Shown here in pieces: positions 7,851 to 17,064 of a stretch of 64,000 nucleotides of DNA. Source of the DNA: Bacteroidales bacterium (lineage in GTDB: Bacteria > Bacteroidota > Bacteroidia > Bacteroidales > Tenuifilaceae); contig JAFGDZ010000028.1 of assembly GCA_016931855.1 (NCBI GenBank), positions 1 to 64,000 on the forward strand. The letters run 5' to 3'. A program made the translations under genes and the position numbers. Under the pieces are notes generated by a model, which saw nothing but the letters and a program-made list of their open reading frames with translations, was not told the DNA's origin and searched no databases. Within the stretch, counting starts at the first letter, position 1. Every line of letters begins with the position of its first letter.

Positions 7851-8912
7851 ATGAAAACTACATATAACGGAAACGGATGCATCCCTAATCAGGTGCTAGT
7901 TGCCTACCTAAAAGGGGAGCTTAACAGCAAAGAGGCTCATATGGTTGAGCGCCACGTGGCCAATTGCCCCATGTGCACCGATGAGCTAGAGGGGTTATCG
8001 CTACTTGCAAACCCAGAGCAGATACACGCCATTGAGAACAAGCTAAATAAACAGATTGACAAGCGACTAGCATCGCCATTCATTCACCGAGCCAATCGCA
8101 CCCCATGGCTGCGCATTGCCGCAACGCTGCTGCTATTTGTTGGCGTATCATCGCTGGTTGTGTGGGTATCAATAAACAACAACAGGAACGATATGTTTGC
8201 CGAGGGCATGTACAACAACGATGAACTTGTGGCCCTTAGCCACGACCCCGTTACCATGCTGCCCCGCTTACGCGATTTAGGTCCCGATACCACCATGCAC
8301 TCCACCAAGATGCTAAAGAGTATACAAAGCAAGGAGCAAGGGCTTATTCCAACCAATCAGCCCCACGACACCAGACCAAGGTTACAGACCAAAATGGCCG
8401 ATGAGCAGTATCGCGTTATGTCCGATGCTACACCAACCTTTAATGCTGAGGCGAGTGAAAGTGCAGGTGCAATGCCCTTAAGCCAGGCACAAGTGCATAG
8501 CAAGAGAGCGGCAGGGGTAGCAAAAACCTCCGATAGCACTCCGTACTTTGCCAAATCATACTACCAGAATGGCGATTACGCCAAAGCCCTTAGCCTGTTT
8601 GAAAGCCTTCCGCAGAGCGAAAGCTCAGACTCGGTGAGTATATACATGGCAACGTGCTACTTTAACCTATCGGACTATACCAACGCAATGGCACATGCCC
8701 TACCCTACGTAAGCAGCAGCACCGACCCCAACTACTACAAGGCGTTTGGGATTGTGGTAAAATCGCTTGCAAATCAGGATAGAACCGTTGAGGCCGAAGG
8801 CTACATTGAGCGTTACGAACTTGAGGGTAAAATTCCCCAATCTATAGCAGCATCACTTAAGAATTATGTTGATGAGGTTAGGCGCAAACGGGTTGGAATG
8901 AACGAGGAGTAA
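7851..8912 (+). CDS. Putative zinc-finger anti-sigma factor with periplasmic TPR-like domain
   Basis: A 353-residue single-pass membrane protein. The cytoplasmic N terminus holds the zf-HC2 anti-sigma zinc motif H35-x3-C39-x2-C42 (RHVANCPMC). A transmembrane helix spans about 88-107. The external part has a low-complexity stretch and, from about 225 to 340, TPR-like helices (YFAKSYYQNGDYAKALSLFESLPQ). The gene follows the ECF sigma factor by 5 bases, the standard sigma/anti-sigma pairing. The TPR part suggests that the signal is sensed through a protein contact outside the inner membrane. No target operon is adjacent, since a terminator follows. Confidence 0.8.
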   Translation: MKTTYNGNGCIPNQVLVAYLKGELNSKEAHMVERHVANCPMCTDELEGLSLLANPEQIHAIENKLNKQIDKRLASPFIHRANRTPWLRIAATLLLFVGVSSLVVWVSINNNRNDMFAEGMYNNDELVALSHDPVTMLPRLRDLGPDTTMHSTKMLKSIQSKEQGLIPTNQPHDTRPRLQTKMADEQYRVMSDATPTFNAEASESAGAMPLSQAQVHSKRAAGVAKTSDSTPYFAKSYYQNGDYAKALSLFESLPQSESSDSVSIYMATCYFNLSDYTNAMAHALPYVSSSTDPNYYKAFGIVVKSLANQDRTVEAEGYIERYELEGKIPQSIAASLKNYVDEVRRKRVGMNEE

Positions 8913-8955
8913 ACCCGATAATGGTTACTAGGTATAGTTTTGATTGAGAGTAAAT

Positions 8956-8987
8956 AAAAAATCGACCTAGCTGGGGTCGATTTTTTT
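8956..8987 (+). terminator. Rho-independent terminator after the anti-sigma gene
   Basis: AAATCGACC and GGTCGATTT form a stem with a short loop, followed by TTTTTT. Confidence 0.9.
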
Positions 8988-9193
8988 ATAGGAATCCACT
9001 GGAGTCAGAACCCTTCTTCTCGCCCACTAAATATCACTCCATCCTGTATTCCAATTTGCTGTATAACATCCTCCCTATAACCAACTGATTATAGGCGCAA
9101 AAGCACATGCAATTAGCCTATTACCTATGCTATAAATCAGGTTACCTGCCCTTTTTTAAAAGAAATTCTTATTTTGTGGCAAATTGTTATGCT

Positions 9194-10159
9194 ATGAACA
9201 AAGAACTAAGAGACGCCTCAATAATTGCTCTACGCGACTGCATGGGGCTAAAACCAGAAGAAACGGTACTAATTGTAACCGACGAGCTTACACGCGAAAT
9301 TGGCCTTGGCCTTCACGAAGCGGGTAAGGAGCTCTGCAAAGAGTCTATGCTTGTTGAGATAAAATCGCGCGATATTGATGGGCAAGAGCCTCCTGTGGCC
9401 ATTGCTGCCCTTATGAAAGCGGTTGATGTGGTGGTTTGCCCAACCAACAAATCGCTTACCCACACCGATGCTCGCCGCGAAGCAGCAGCCCAAGGCGTTC
9501 GCTTTGGAACAATGCCCGGTATTAACCTTGATACCATGGTACGCTGCCTAAATGCCGATTACGATAAGATTATTGCCCTAACCGACTATATAGCCGCTAA
9601 GCTTGTTGGCGTTAGCACAATTAAGGTTACCACCGAGATGGGAACCAACGTGGTTATGCCCGTTAAGGACAGGAAAATCCTTCCCAGCAAGGGCGTTATG
9701 CGCAACAAGGGCGAGAGCGGAAACCTTCCCTCTGGCGAGGTTTACCTTGCACCTTGGGAGGACCAAACCAATGGTACCCTTATTATTGACGGCTCAATGG
9801 CTGGCATAGGAATGATTGAAACCCCTATTACCATTGATATTGTTAATGGATATGCCGAAAAGATTAGCGGAGGCAAAGAGGCCGAAAAGCTAATTCAGAT
9901 GGTTGATAAGGTTGGTCGCGATGCACGTGCGGTAGCCGAGTTTGGTATTGGTACCAACTACAAAGCCATTCTTACTGGCGAAATACTTGAAGACGAGAAG
10001 GTGTTTGGCACCATCCACATTGCCTTTGGTAACAATAAGAGCATGGGCGGGCGCATATCGGTTAGCAGCCACCTTGATGGCCTTGTTAAGGAACCAGACG
10101 TTTACTTTGACGATGAGCTAATTATGAAAAAGGGTAAGATGATAGGATTTGATATGTAA
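9194..10159 (+). CDS. Aminopeptidase of the M29 (thermophilic/AMPS) family
   Basis: A 321-residue cytoplasmic metallo-aminopeptidase. Likely dinuclear-metal residues occur in the family order: glutamates in NLPSGEVYLAP and AEFGIGTN, the histidine in VFGTIHIAFGNN, and SSHLDGL with PDVYFDDE near the C terminus. The length is short compared with the 410-residue aminopeptidase T but matches the bacterial subgroup. An in-frame ATG at 9107 would add 29 residues with no family similarity; MNKELRD at 9194 is the better start. The gene stands alone between terminators. It would trim N-terminal residues from peptides, in keeping with the peptide-using theme of the window. Confidence 0.85.
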   Translation: MNKELRDASIIALRDCMGLKPEETVLIVTDELTREIGLGLHEAGKELCKESMLVEIKSRDIDGQEPPVAIAALMKAVDVVVCPTNKSLTHTDARREAAAQGVRFGTMPGINLDTMVRCLNADYDKIIALTDYIAAKLVGVSTIKVTTEMGTNVVMPVKDRKILPSKGVMRNKGESGNLPSGEVYLAPWEDQTNGTLIIDGSMAGIGMIETPITIDIVNGYAEKISGGKEAEKLIQMVDKVGRDARAVAEFGIGTNYKAILTGEILEDEKVFGTIHIAFGNNKSMGGRISVSSHLDGLVKEPDVYFDDELIMKKGKMIGFDM

Positions 10160-10189
10160 TACCCTTTATTGCTATAAAACAAAGGCTGC

Positions 10190-10214
10190 CCAATACCAAT
10201 TAGGCAGCCTTTTG
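10190..10214 (+). terminator. Terminator after the M29 aminopeptidase
   Basis: AAAGGCTGCC pairs with GGCAGCCTTTT across a 10-base loop. Confidence 0.88.
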
Positions 10215-10365
10215 TGTTATACATAGGAGTTAACTACTCACTTACTATAGTATCATTATCTTTTCAGCCAGAAAATAGGAGGAAACAAGTTTAATATAAA
10301 ATCACATGTCATTATTTACCAGTACATTAACATCAATAAAACTTTACATGTAATGATATTAAAGC

Positions 10366-10400
10366 AAAACAGCCACCCCAGATGCTGAGGTGGCTGCTTT
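10366..10400 (-). terminator. Terminator after purM
   Basis: On the minus strand AGCCACC pairs with GGTGGCT and is followed by GTTTTGCTTT. The plus strand also ends in CTTTATT, so it may act both ways. Confidence 0.75.
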
Positions 10401-10419
10401 ATTATGAACAATGATATGT

Positions 10420-11592
10420 CTAGTAGATAAACTCTCCCTTATCGCTTCTAACAATAAGCTTGTTACCCTTTTCGCGGGCGTGGCATGAACCAATAATTTG
10501 GGCATCAACGCCAAATTCGCGGGCAATAGCCACAATATCCTCGGCAAACTCTGGGTAAACGTAAATTTCCATGCGATGCCCCATATTAAACACCTTGTAC
10601 ATCTCGGCCCAAGGGGTTTTTGACTCGCGCTGAATGATATCAAACAGCGGAGGAACAGGGAATAGGTTCTCCTTGGCAACAAGCAGATTATCAACAAAGT
10701 TCATCACCTTGGTTTGTGCACCACCCGAGCAGTGAACCAATCCGTGAATTACAGGACGGTAGTTGTTTAGTATCTCACGAATAATTGGAGCATAGGTACG
10801 GGTTGGGCTAAGCACCATTTTACCTGCAGTTATTCCTATTTCGGGGATAATATCGGTAAGCTTATATCCGCCTGAGTACACAAGGCTTTTGTCTATTGAT
10901 TGGTCGTAGCTCTCGGGGTACTTCTCGGCAAGGTAGTGCGCAAACACATCGTGGCGCGCAGAAGTTAGCCCGTTGCTGCCCATTCCGCCGTTGTACTCTT
11001 TCTCGTACTTGGCCTGCCCGTATGAGCTTAACCCAATAATTACATCGCCATCCTGAATGTTGCTGTTTGATATTACGTGAGAGCGCTTAACACGTGCAGT
11101 AACGGTTGAGTCAACAATTACGGTGCGCACAAGATCGCCCACATCGGCGGTTTCGCCACCAGTTAGGTGGATATTTACGCCAAGGTCGCGCATATCCTGA
11201 CAGAACTCCTCGGTTCCAGCAATAATTGCGCTAATAACCTCGCCCGGAATAAGGTTTTTGTTACGCCCAATGGTTGACGATAGCAGAATATTATCGGTTA
11301 CCCCAACGCAAAGTAAATCGTCGAGGTTCATTACAATGGCATCCTGCGCTATGCCCTTCCAAACGGAAAGGTCGCCAGTCTCGCGCCAGTACATGTATGC
11401 CAGCGACGATTTTGTACCTGCACCATCAGCGTGCATAACGGTACAGTACTCTGGGTCTCCGGCAAGAACATCGGGAACAACCTTACAGAATGCTTTTGGG
11501 AATAACCCCTTATCGAGGTTGGCAATAGCGTTGTGAACATCGTCCTTGGAGGCAGAAACACCTCGCTTGTCGTAGCGTAAATCGTTAGTCAT
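10420..11592 (-). CDS. purM: Phosphoribosylformylglycinamidine cyclo-ligase (AIR synthase) PurM
   Basis: A 390-residue enzyme for the fifth step of purine synthesis, closing formylglycinamidine ribotide to AIR with ATP. Features include YDKRGVSASKDDV at the N terminus, HADGAGTKS (phosphate/Mg loop), DDLLCVGVTD, the conserved GGETADVGDLV, VIGLSSYGQ and a C-terminal FNMGHRMEIYV. The sequence is the Bacteroidetes-type PurM, about 40 residues longer than the E. coli enzyme. It is 27 bases downstream of the DUF6150 gene on the same strand and may share its transcript. Confidence 0.9.
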   Translation of the reverse strand: MTNDLRYDKRGVSASKDDVHNAIANLDKGLFPKAFCKVVPDVLAGDPEYCTVMHADGAGTKSSLAYMYWRETGDLSVWKGIAQDAIVMNLDDLLCVGVTDNILLSSTIGRNKNLIPGEVISAIIAGTEEFCQDMRDLGVNIHLTGGETADVGDLVRTVIVDSTVTARVKRSHVISNSNIQDGDVIIGLSSYGQAKYEKEYNGGMGSNGLTSARHDVFAHYLAEKYPESYDQSIDKSLVYSGGYKLTDIIPEIGITAGKMVLSPTRTYAPIIREILNNYRPVIHGLVHCSGGAQTKVMNFVDNLLVAKENLFPVPPLFDIIQRESKTPWAEMYKVFNMGHRMEIYVYPEFAEDIVAIAREFGVDAQIIGSCHAREKGNKLIVRSDKGEFIY

Positions 11593-11619
11593 TATACTAA
11601 AATTATACAGTAGCGGATT

Positions 11620-11985
11620 CTATTTGGGTGGCTTAATGATACTGGGCGGCAAAAGGGCCTTTTTGGTTTCCCCTTGCCACTTTGCCTCATTGGGTGTATC
11701 AACTAGCCAAATGGTAATATCACTCTCCTTAATATCGTCAACAAAATAAATTAGTATGTCGGCCTCCTGGGGTGTAGGCACTTCCATCCAAAGCCCAATG
11801 CGGGTTACATGGGGTTTCTCGTAAACAAAGTGCACCAGCAAATCGGCATCCTTGGCTTCGTCAACGGCGTAAACCTTAAGCTTGGCATCGGCAATATCCT
11901 CAGCCTCATAAATCTTTTGGGCCGTTGCACTTAGCAAACCACCACAAAAAAGAACAAACACGGTTACAACCAGATACCTGTACAT
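11620..11985 (-). CDS. Small exported DUF6150-family protein
   Basis: A 121-residue protein with a signal peptide (about 1-22). The mature part is made of short beta-hairpin-like repeats of the form (L)KVYAVDEAKDADL, including DILIYFVDDIKESDI and TIWLVDTPNEAKW, the pattern of the Bacteroidetes family DUF6150. Function is unknown. It may be cotranscribed with purM, though the two have no obvious link. Confidence 0.65.
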   Translation of the reverse strand: MYRYLVVTVFVLFCGGLLSATAQKIYEAEDIADAKLKVYAVDEAKDADLLVHFVYEKPHVTRIGLWMEVPTPQEADILIYFVDDIKESDITIWLVDTPNEAKWQGETKKALLPPSIIKPPK

Positions 11986-12007
11986 AGATAACAGAATGTA
12001 GTTAAAC

Positions 12008-12036
12008 CAAAAAAGGAGCCGGTTGGCTCCCTTTTA
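12008..12036 (-). terminator. Terminator after the PorE-like gene
   Basis: On the minus strand AAGGGAGCC pairs with GGCTCCTTTTTT around an AACC loop, followed by the T run. Confidence 0.9.
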
Positions 12037-12047
12037 GGTATATTACG

Positions 12048-14021
12048 CTACTTATAATCAGTTCGAAGAACTCTGAACTCTGTTCTACGATTAACTTGAT
12101 AAATGGTTTCTTTTTGAGCCTCGGTAGCCAGCTTATCAACAAATATTTGGTTAAGCACATCGCCAACCTTAACGTAGTCGTACTGTGCGGCCAGAGCCTC
12201 GTCGGCAACCTTTGGCTGCGACTGGGCGTAACCTTTAGCCTTTAGCCTGTCGGCAGCAATACCCTTCTCAATTAGGTAGTTAACCACCGATTGGGCACGC
12301 TTTTGCGATAGGTCATAGTTGTACTCCATGGTACCACGGCTATCGGTATGCGAGCCAAGCTCTATGGTGATATTTGGGTTGTCGTTAAGAATCTCAACCA
12401 GGCGATCGAGCGCAGTCATAGACTCTGGGCGCAGCTCCCATCTGTCGTAATCGTAGAAGATATTGGGCAGCTCAATGGGTTTCTCGGTAGAGGTTAGCTT
12501 AATTTTTGAGTCAAAATCTTTGCTCTCCTTAAGCTCACGGGTTGTAAGCTTATCCTTTCCATTCAGATATCCCTTTTTAGATACTACCAGAACATAATCG
12601 GTATTTGGGGTAAGCATAAACTTAAAGCCGCCACGGGTATCGGTTTCGCCATTTATAACAGCGCCATCGCTACCAACCAGCTTAACGGTAGCATTGGCAA
12701 TAGGCGCTTTGGTTTTCTCGTCGTTAACCTCTCCCATTACGTTGTAAATAATTGGAGGAAGGTAGAACAGGTAAATATCGTCGGCACCACGGCCACCTGA
12801 GCGACGAGACGAGAAGTAACCTGCCTCACGCTCCTTTTCGAAGATAATGCCAAAATCGTCGGCAGGTGAGTTAACAGGGAAGCGCATATTCTCTACAGCC
12901 CAAGCACCGCCATCCTTTTGGGTTGCCTTAAAAATATCGAGGCCACCAATGCCAGGAAGCCCATCGGACGAGTAGTACAGCGTTCCATCGGGGTGAATAA
13001 ATGGGAACATCTCGTCAGCAGGTGTATTAATGCTACCACCAAGGTTAATTGGCTCGCCCCACGAGTCGCTGGTTGATGTGCGGGTTACCTTCCAAATGTC
13101 GAGCCCCCCAAAACCGCTGGGGATATTGCTTACAAAGTACATCTCGAGTCCATCATCAGAAATTGATGGGTGCGCTACAATCATGCTATCGGCAGCAATT
13201 GGAATAGAAACAGGGTCGCCCCATCCTTGCGAGCGTTTCTCCGACACCCAAATTTCGCAGCCCAGCTTATCGCGCTTGCTCACACGGCAGCGGGTAAAGA
13301 ATAGGTTGTTCCCATCGGAGGAAACAGCAGGTGTACCCTCATCGTAGCTGGTGTTAATGGCATCGCCAATGGAAACGGGCTTGCTCCAAACGCCCTTTCG
13401 GTCGCGGGTAGTCATAAAAATATCGGCAAACTTCTCGCCAGTTGCGGCATGATTCTTTGAGCCTGTAGCATCCTCTCGCGATGTGGTGAAGTAGAGCTCG
13501 GTGTAATCGTCGGAGGCGTATGTAGGGCTATAATCGCTCTGCTTGGTATTTATGGCACGGAGGTTAACAATTTCGTAGCCAGATGGGCTTGCCATCCACT
13601 GCTTTGCCAGCTCGCAGCTACGTAAGCCAACATTGGCAAGCTCATCGCCAGGAACAAGGGACTTGTACTTTTGGAACTGCTCAATGGCCTCGTCGTACTT
13701 CTCGCCCATTTTTAGCATCTCGGCATAGTAGTAAAATACCTTGGGTTCCTGAACCTCGCGCTGTATGGCTTTGGAGTACCAGATTTCCGACTGGCGCGGA
13801 TTTCCTATCAACCTGTAACAGGTAGCAATTTTATACAGATATGATGCGAACAGGGGTTTATTCTCCTGTATCTTATCAATCTCTTTTTTGTAGATATCAA
13901 TGGCTTCGTAGTACCCTCCTGCATCAAAAAGCGCATCGGCTTTTTTTAGGCGTGAGGTTTGAGCTTGCGATATCCCTGCAATTACAAGGCTTACTAAGAA
14001 TGTTAAGAGGAGCTTTCTCAT
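12048..14021 (-). CDS. OmpA-family protein with TPR, beta-propeller and CRD domains (PorE-like)
   Basis: A 657-residue envelope protein. Domains in order: signal peptide (1-20), TPR helices (about 22-135), WD40-like PD40 beta-propeller (about 150-420, repeated Y/FFTTSRED, FFTRCRVS, MYFVSNIPSGFGGLDIW, LYYSSDGLPGIGGLDIF), a carboxypeptidase-regulatory domain (about 432-510) and an OmpA C-terminal peptidoglycan-binding domain (about 518-657; SHTDSRG and the RAQSVVNYL helix). This order is that of PorE, a peptidoglycan-binding component of the type IX secretion system in Porphyromonas. Many Bacteroidetes have paralogues, so the T9SS role is an inference. Unlike PorE no lipobox is evident. The gene is monocistronic. 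Confidence 0.8.
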   Translation of the reverse strand: MRKLLLTFLVSLVIAGISQAQTSRLKKADALFDAGGYYEAIDIYKKEIDKIQENKPLFASYLYKIATCYRLIGNPRQSEIWYSKAIQREVQEPKVFYYYAEMLKMGEKYDEAIEQFQKYKSLVPGDELANVGLRSCELAKQWMASPSGYEIVNLRAINTKQSDYSPTYASDDYTELYFTTSREDATGSKNHAATGEKFADIFMTTRDRKGVWSKPVSIGDAINTSYDEGTPAVSSDGNNLFFTRCRVSKRDKLGCEIWVSEKRSQGWGDPVSIPIAADSMIVAHPSISDDGLEMYFVSNIPSGFGGLDIWKVTRTSTSDSWGEPINLGGSINTPADEMFPFIHPDGTLYYSSDGLPGIGGLDIFKATQKDGGAWAVENMRFPVNSPADDFGIIFEKEREAGYFSSRRSGGRGADDIYLFYLPPIIYNVMGEVNDEKTKAPIANATVKLVGSDGAVINGETDTRGGFKFMLTPNTDYVLVVSKKGYLNGKDKLTTRELKESKDFDSKIKLTSTEKPIELPNIFYDYDRWELRPESMTALDRLVEILNDNPNITIELGSHTDSRGTMEYNYDLSQKRAQSVVNYLIEKGIAADRLKAKGYAQSQPKVADEALAAQYDYVKVGDVLNQIFVDKLATEAQKETIYQVNRRTEFRVLRTDYK

Positions 14022-14213
14022 CCGAATAGCTTTTTATGCAATAGATGTGACTTTTACATTTTTGAAATACGATGGTAAAAGTAAGTAATATTTCGAAATA
14101 GAGGAAAGTGTATGGTATAAAGTTAATGCAATTAGGCTTTAGATGTATTGTTTGTTGATGTGACCCTCCGTTGAAAAAATGGATATTGGGAAAACACCAG
14201 ACCTGCATTGTGC

Positions 14214-14254
14214 ATAAAAAACTAGGGGTGCCTATGCATATAGACCCCCCTAGA
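14214..14254 (-). terminator. Terminator of the sigma/FecR/TonB peptidase operon
   Basis: On the minus strand CTAGGGG-rich arms (14221-14229 and 14244-14253) with an inner TATAG/CTATG pairing form a long stem followed by TTTTTT. It lies 22 bases after the last gene of the operon. Confidence 0.9.
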
Positions 14255-14275
14255 AACGAAACACTTGCAACTAAC

Positions 14276-14839
14276 CTATGCTGATTTACGGATAAACGGT
14301 ATATGAAGTTTTAAGCTACGTGGCTTATAGCTCTTTAGTCCTAATGCTTTTGCGTAGTACTTAAAGTGCCACAAAGCATGGAATATGGAAACAATAGCCA
14401 TTGCAATTCCAAACTCTACGTGTAGGTATAAAAACGAAGAGTACCAATCGCCTAAAATTTTATAGTTAATTTGCGCCACAAGCACCAACCCTAGTATACC
14501 CGAAACCAAGAAGGTAATAAGCAGCAGCACATTCCAAAGTTTATAATGAGTTGCTTTTGTTATAAAACCCAAACGCCTAAACAATGAGCTAACAATATAC
14601 AATGCCAAGGTAATGGCTGAGATAAGAATCAAACTGTAGGGTTTTGCCTTTGTTTTGGCAAGGATTTTGGCCTGATTAGCCGATAATCCGCCTATATCGC
14701 AAAAGCCATCACCGTTTTTATCAATAAATCGCCCGCACTTTCCGGTACAATCAACCTCATGTTTACCACACTCAACCTGTTTTGCGCAGAAAGCGGCAAG
14801 AGGTGCAATCAAAAGCATTAAAAACAAAACGTATTTCAT
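14276..14839 (-). CDS. Small membrane protein with Cys/Asp-rich N-domain, possible haem-binding helices
   Basis: A 187-residue protein. A signal peptide (about 1-18) precedes a short exported segment with five cysteines (within ECGKHEVDCTGKC...DGFCD) and an EF-hand-like loop DKNGDGFCD. Three transmembrane helices follow (about 68-88, 103-124, 140-162). Histidines in the last helices (HVEFG, FHALWHF) are placed as in DUF4405/cytochrome b561-like haem proteins. I do not recognise a named family. It starts 3 bases after the S46 peptidase stop and is the last gene before the terminator, so it belongs to that operon. Confidence 0.6.
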   Translation of the reverse strand: MKYVLFLMLLIAPLAAFCAKQVECGKHEVDCTGKCGRFIDKNGDGFCDIGGLSANQAKILAKTKAKPYSLILISAITLALYIVSSLFRRLGFITKATHYKLWNVLLLITFLVSGILGLVLVAQINYKILGDWYSSFLYLHVEFGIAMAIVSIFHALWHFKYYAKALGLKSYKPRSLKLHIPFIRKSA

Positions 14840-14842
14840 TAC

Positions 14843-17038
14843 TTACTTTTTATTTGGTACTAATTCGTTTAAAACATAGTTATTTGGAGCATACTTATCT
14901 AATGCCAAAAGAATATAGCGAATATCAACTGATACAGTTCTAGACAATTCTGGACTATATCTATAATCGGAAGCAACACCTTGCCAAATTCGATCGAAGT
15001 TTAGGCCAACAAGTTCACCTTTGCCATTAATAACTGGCGAGCCAGAATTACCGCTGGTTGTATGGCAACTTGTTAGGAAGTTGGTAACCATATCGCCATT
15101 TTTTGCAATATACAAGCCATAACTCTTGTTATGGTAGATATCGCGAAGCTTTTTGGGTAGGTAGAACTCCTCGTTATCGACGTTATTAACATACTTGTTA
15201 TAGGCACCTTCTAGGGTAGTAAAAGGGTAGTATTTAATACCATCTTCGGCATCGGTTCCCGAAACTTTACCATAGCTAATTCGCAACGAGTTATTTGCAT
15301 CGGGATATATAGCATTCCCCTTATTCATCTCAAGTAAACCCTCAACAAAGATAGCATTTAGATCCATCAACTTACTCTGCAAATCACCATGCCGTCTTGC
15401 TATTCTATCAATTTTAATTCTGTAGTACCCAATGGCAATTTGGTAAAGCTCATCGTCTTTAATAAGGCCTTTCACGTCGCGCTCTTCGCTCTCCAGAAAA
15501 GCCATAAGCTTATCTTTGCTGGTAAACATGGAGTTTTTAAACACCTCGCTGCTTAGCATTTCAATATCGCCATCGTACTTTTTAATGCAGGCAAGCAACT
15601 CCTCTGCAACAAACTTAGGTTCAAGTTTTTGGTAGTAACGGTAAGTTAGATTACGAAACATGCATCTATCCACCTCATAGCTCCAGTTGCGGAAGAACTG
15701 ATCGGTTAGCTTCACAAGTCTTTCCGCTTCGGCATTTGCGGCTTTTAGGTTAAGCTCTTTCCTATCGTACATTGCAACCAGCTTCTCAAACTTTCCAATA
15801 AAGGGAACAATCTCTGAGCCGTTAATACCTGCCTCCAAGAAGAAGGTATTAGCAAGATTATACACAGCAACCTCCTTGTAGTGCTCCTCCATTTGCTCAA
15901 GTATGTTGCCGTATTTTTGAATGCGCTTAGGATCTTTAGCAACCCACTCCTTAAAGAGCTGCTCCTCCTGTTGCTTCTTGGCAACTAGGTCCATTTGGTT
16001 TACCCCCATAATCTCGCCGCTCCAACGAAGGTAACTGTTCCCTACCGACGAAAGACGGGTGGTGTAACGAAACTTTGTATCAGGATTCTCCTCTATTGCT
16101 TTCTCAAGGATTTTCATCTTTTCGCGAGTAATAGCCACCTTCTCCGCAGTCTCGCTAAACACTATTTTGTCTAGTGCAAAAGAGGGGATGTACTGGCGAG
16201 TAGAGCCAGGGAAGCCCATTATCATCACAAAATCGTTCTCCTGAACGCCTTTTTTGGCAATGGGAAGAAAGTGTTTGGGCTTGTAAGGAACATTTTTTGC
16301 AGAGAAGTTTGCAGGGTTGTTTTCCTTGTTAGCATAAACCCTAAGCACAGCAAAATCAAGTGTTTGTCGTGGCCAGCGGTAGTTGTCGGTATTTCCACCA
16401 AATTTACCTAGGGAAAAAGGAGGAGCAGCAACCATTCTTACATCCTTATAAACCGCGTACACGTTCATAATGTACTGGCTGTTGCCAAACAGAGCCTGCA
16501 TACGCACCTCGTGCTTGGTTCCCTTAGTAGCCTCATCGGCAATTTTTTTACCGTTCTCATTTATCTTATTCTGGCGCTCGCGTCCGGTAAGCCCTTCGGT
16601 TCCCACAAGGATTCTATCGGTTACATCTTCCATTCTAACCAGCTGCTTAATTTGCAATCCCCGGCAAAGAGACTCCTCGCTACGGTTACTAGCCCAATAG
16701 CCGTACTTAATAAAATCGTTCTCAGGGGTAGAGAAGCGCTCAATATAGGAAAGAACTACATGGTAGTTGGTTATTAGCAACCCATCGGCAGAAACAAAAC
16801 TTGCAGTACCATAGCTCCTAAGATTGGAACCCTCGCCCATCAATCCAACAATAGCATCCTTAAGGCAAGCTTGGTTAACGCTGTATATCTCCTCTGCGCT
16901 TAGCTTTAAGCCCATTTTCCTCATCTCGGCATACTTCTCGTTCTTTAGTAGGAACGGAAGCCACATACCCTCATCGGCCATTGATACGTTAGGTAAAATC
17001 AAGAATATTGAAACGAATAAATAAAGAAGTCTTTTCAT
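14843..17038 (-). CDS. S46-family dipeptidyl-peptidase (DPP11/DPP7 type)
   Basis: A 731-residue periplasmic serine exopeptidase removing dipeptides from peptide N termini. After a signal peptide (1-21) come the trypsin-fold residues: H93 in LLITNYHVV, D228 in TLDFAVLRVYA and S665 in GNSGSPV, with a helical lid between about 310 and 560. The S1 residue position, G673 in DPP7 and R673 in DPP11, is R683 here (GLNFDRIW), which favours acidic (Asp/Glu) P1 residues. The histidine block is unusual: the family normally reads TNHHCGY, here TNYHVVL. It lies 26 bases after the metzincin gene and 3 bases before the membrane-protein gene. Confidence 0.85.
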   Translation of the reverse strand: MKRLLYLFVSIFLILPNVSMADEGMWLPFLLKNEKYAEMRKMGLKLSAEEIYSVNQACLKDAIVGLMGEGSNLRSYGTASFVSADGLLITNYHVVLSYIERFSTPENDFIKYGYWASNRSEESLCRGLQIKQLVRMEDVTDRILVGTEGLTGRERQNKINENGKKIADEATKGTKHEVRMQALFGNSQYIMNVYAVYKDVRMVAAPPFSLGKFGGNTDNYRWPRQTLDFAVLRVYANKENNPANFSAKNVPYKPKHFLPIAKKGVQENDFVMIMGFPGSTRQYIPSFALDKIVFSETAEKVAITREKMKILEKAIEENPDTKFRYTTRLSSVGNSYLRWSGEIMGVNQMDLVAKKQQEEQLFKEWVAKDPKRIQKYGNILEQMEEHYKEVAVYNLANTFFLEAGINGSEIVPFIGKFEKLVAMYDRKELNLKAANAEAERLVKLTDQFFRNWSYEVDRCMFRNLTYRYYQKLEPKFVAEELLACIKKYDGDIEMLSSEVFKNSMFTSKDKLMAFLESEERDVKGLIKDDELYQIAIGYYRIKIDRIARRHGDLQSKLMDLNAIFVEGLLEMNKGNAIYPDANNSLRISYGKVSGTDAEDGIKYYPFTTLEGAYNKYVNNVDNEEFYLPKKLRDIYHNKSYGLYIAKNGDMVTNFLTSCHTTSGNSGSPVINGKGELVGLNFDRIWQGVASDYRYSPELSRTVSVDIRYILLALDKYAPNNYVLNELVPNKK

Positions 17039-17064
17039 CTTAATACTGTTTATTTATGGTGCCT

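Noticed and set aside
9107-9193. Possible N-terminal extension of the M29 aminopeptidase
   Set aside because: The added residues are unlike the family and the later ATG fits the usual start.
10216-10365. AT-rich gap between two terminators with ACATGT words
   Set aside because: The repeated ACATG words are short and not a consistent palindrome; no promoter or RNA structure is convincing.
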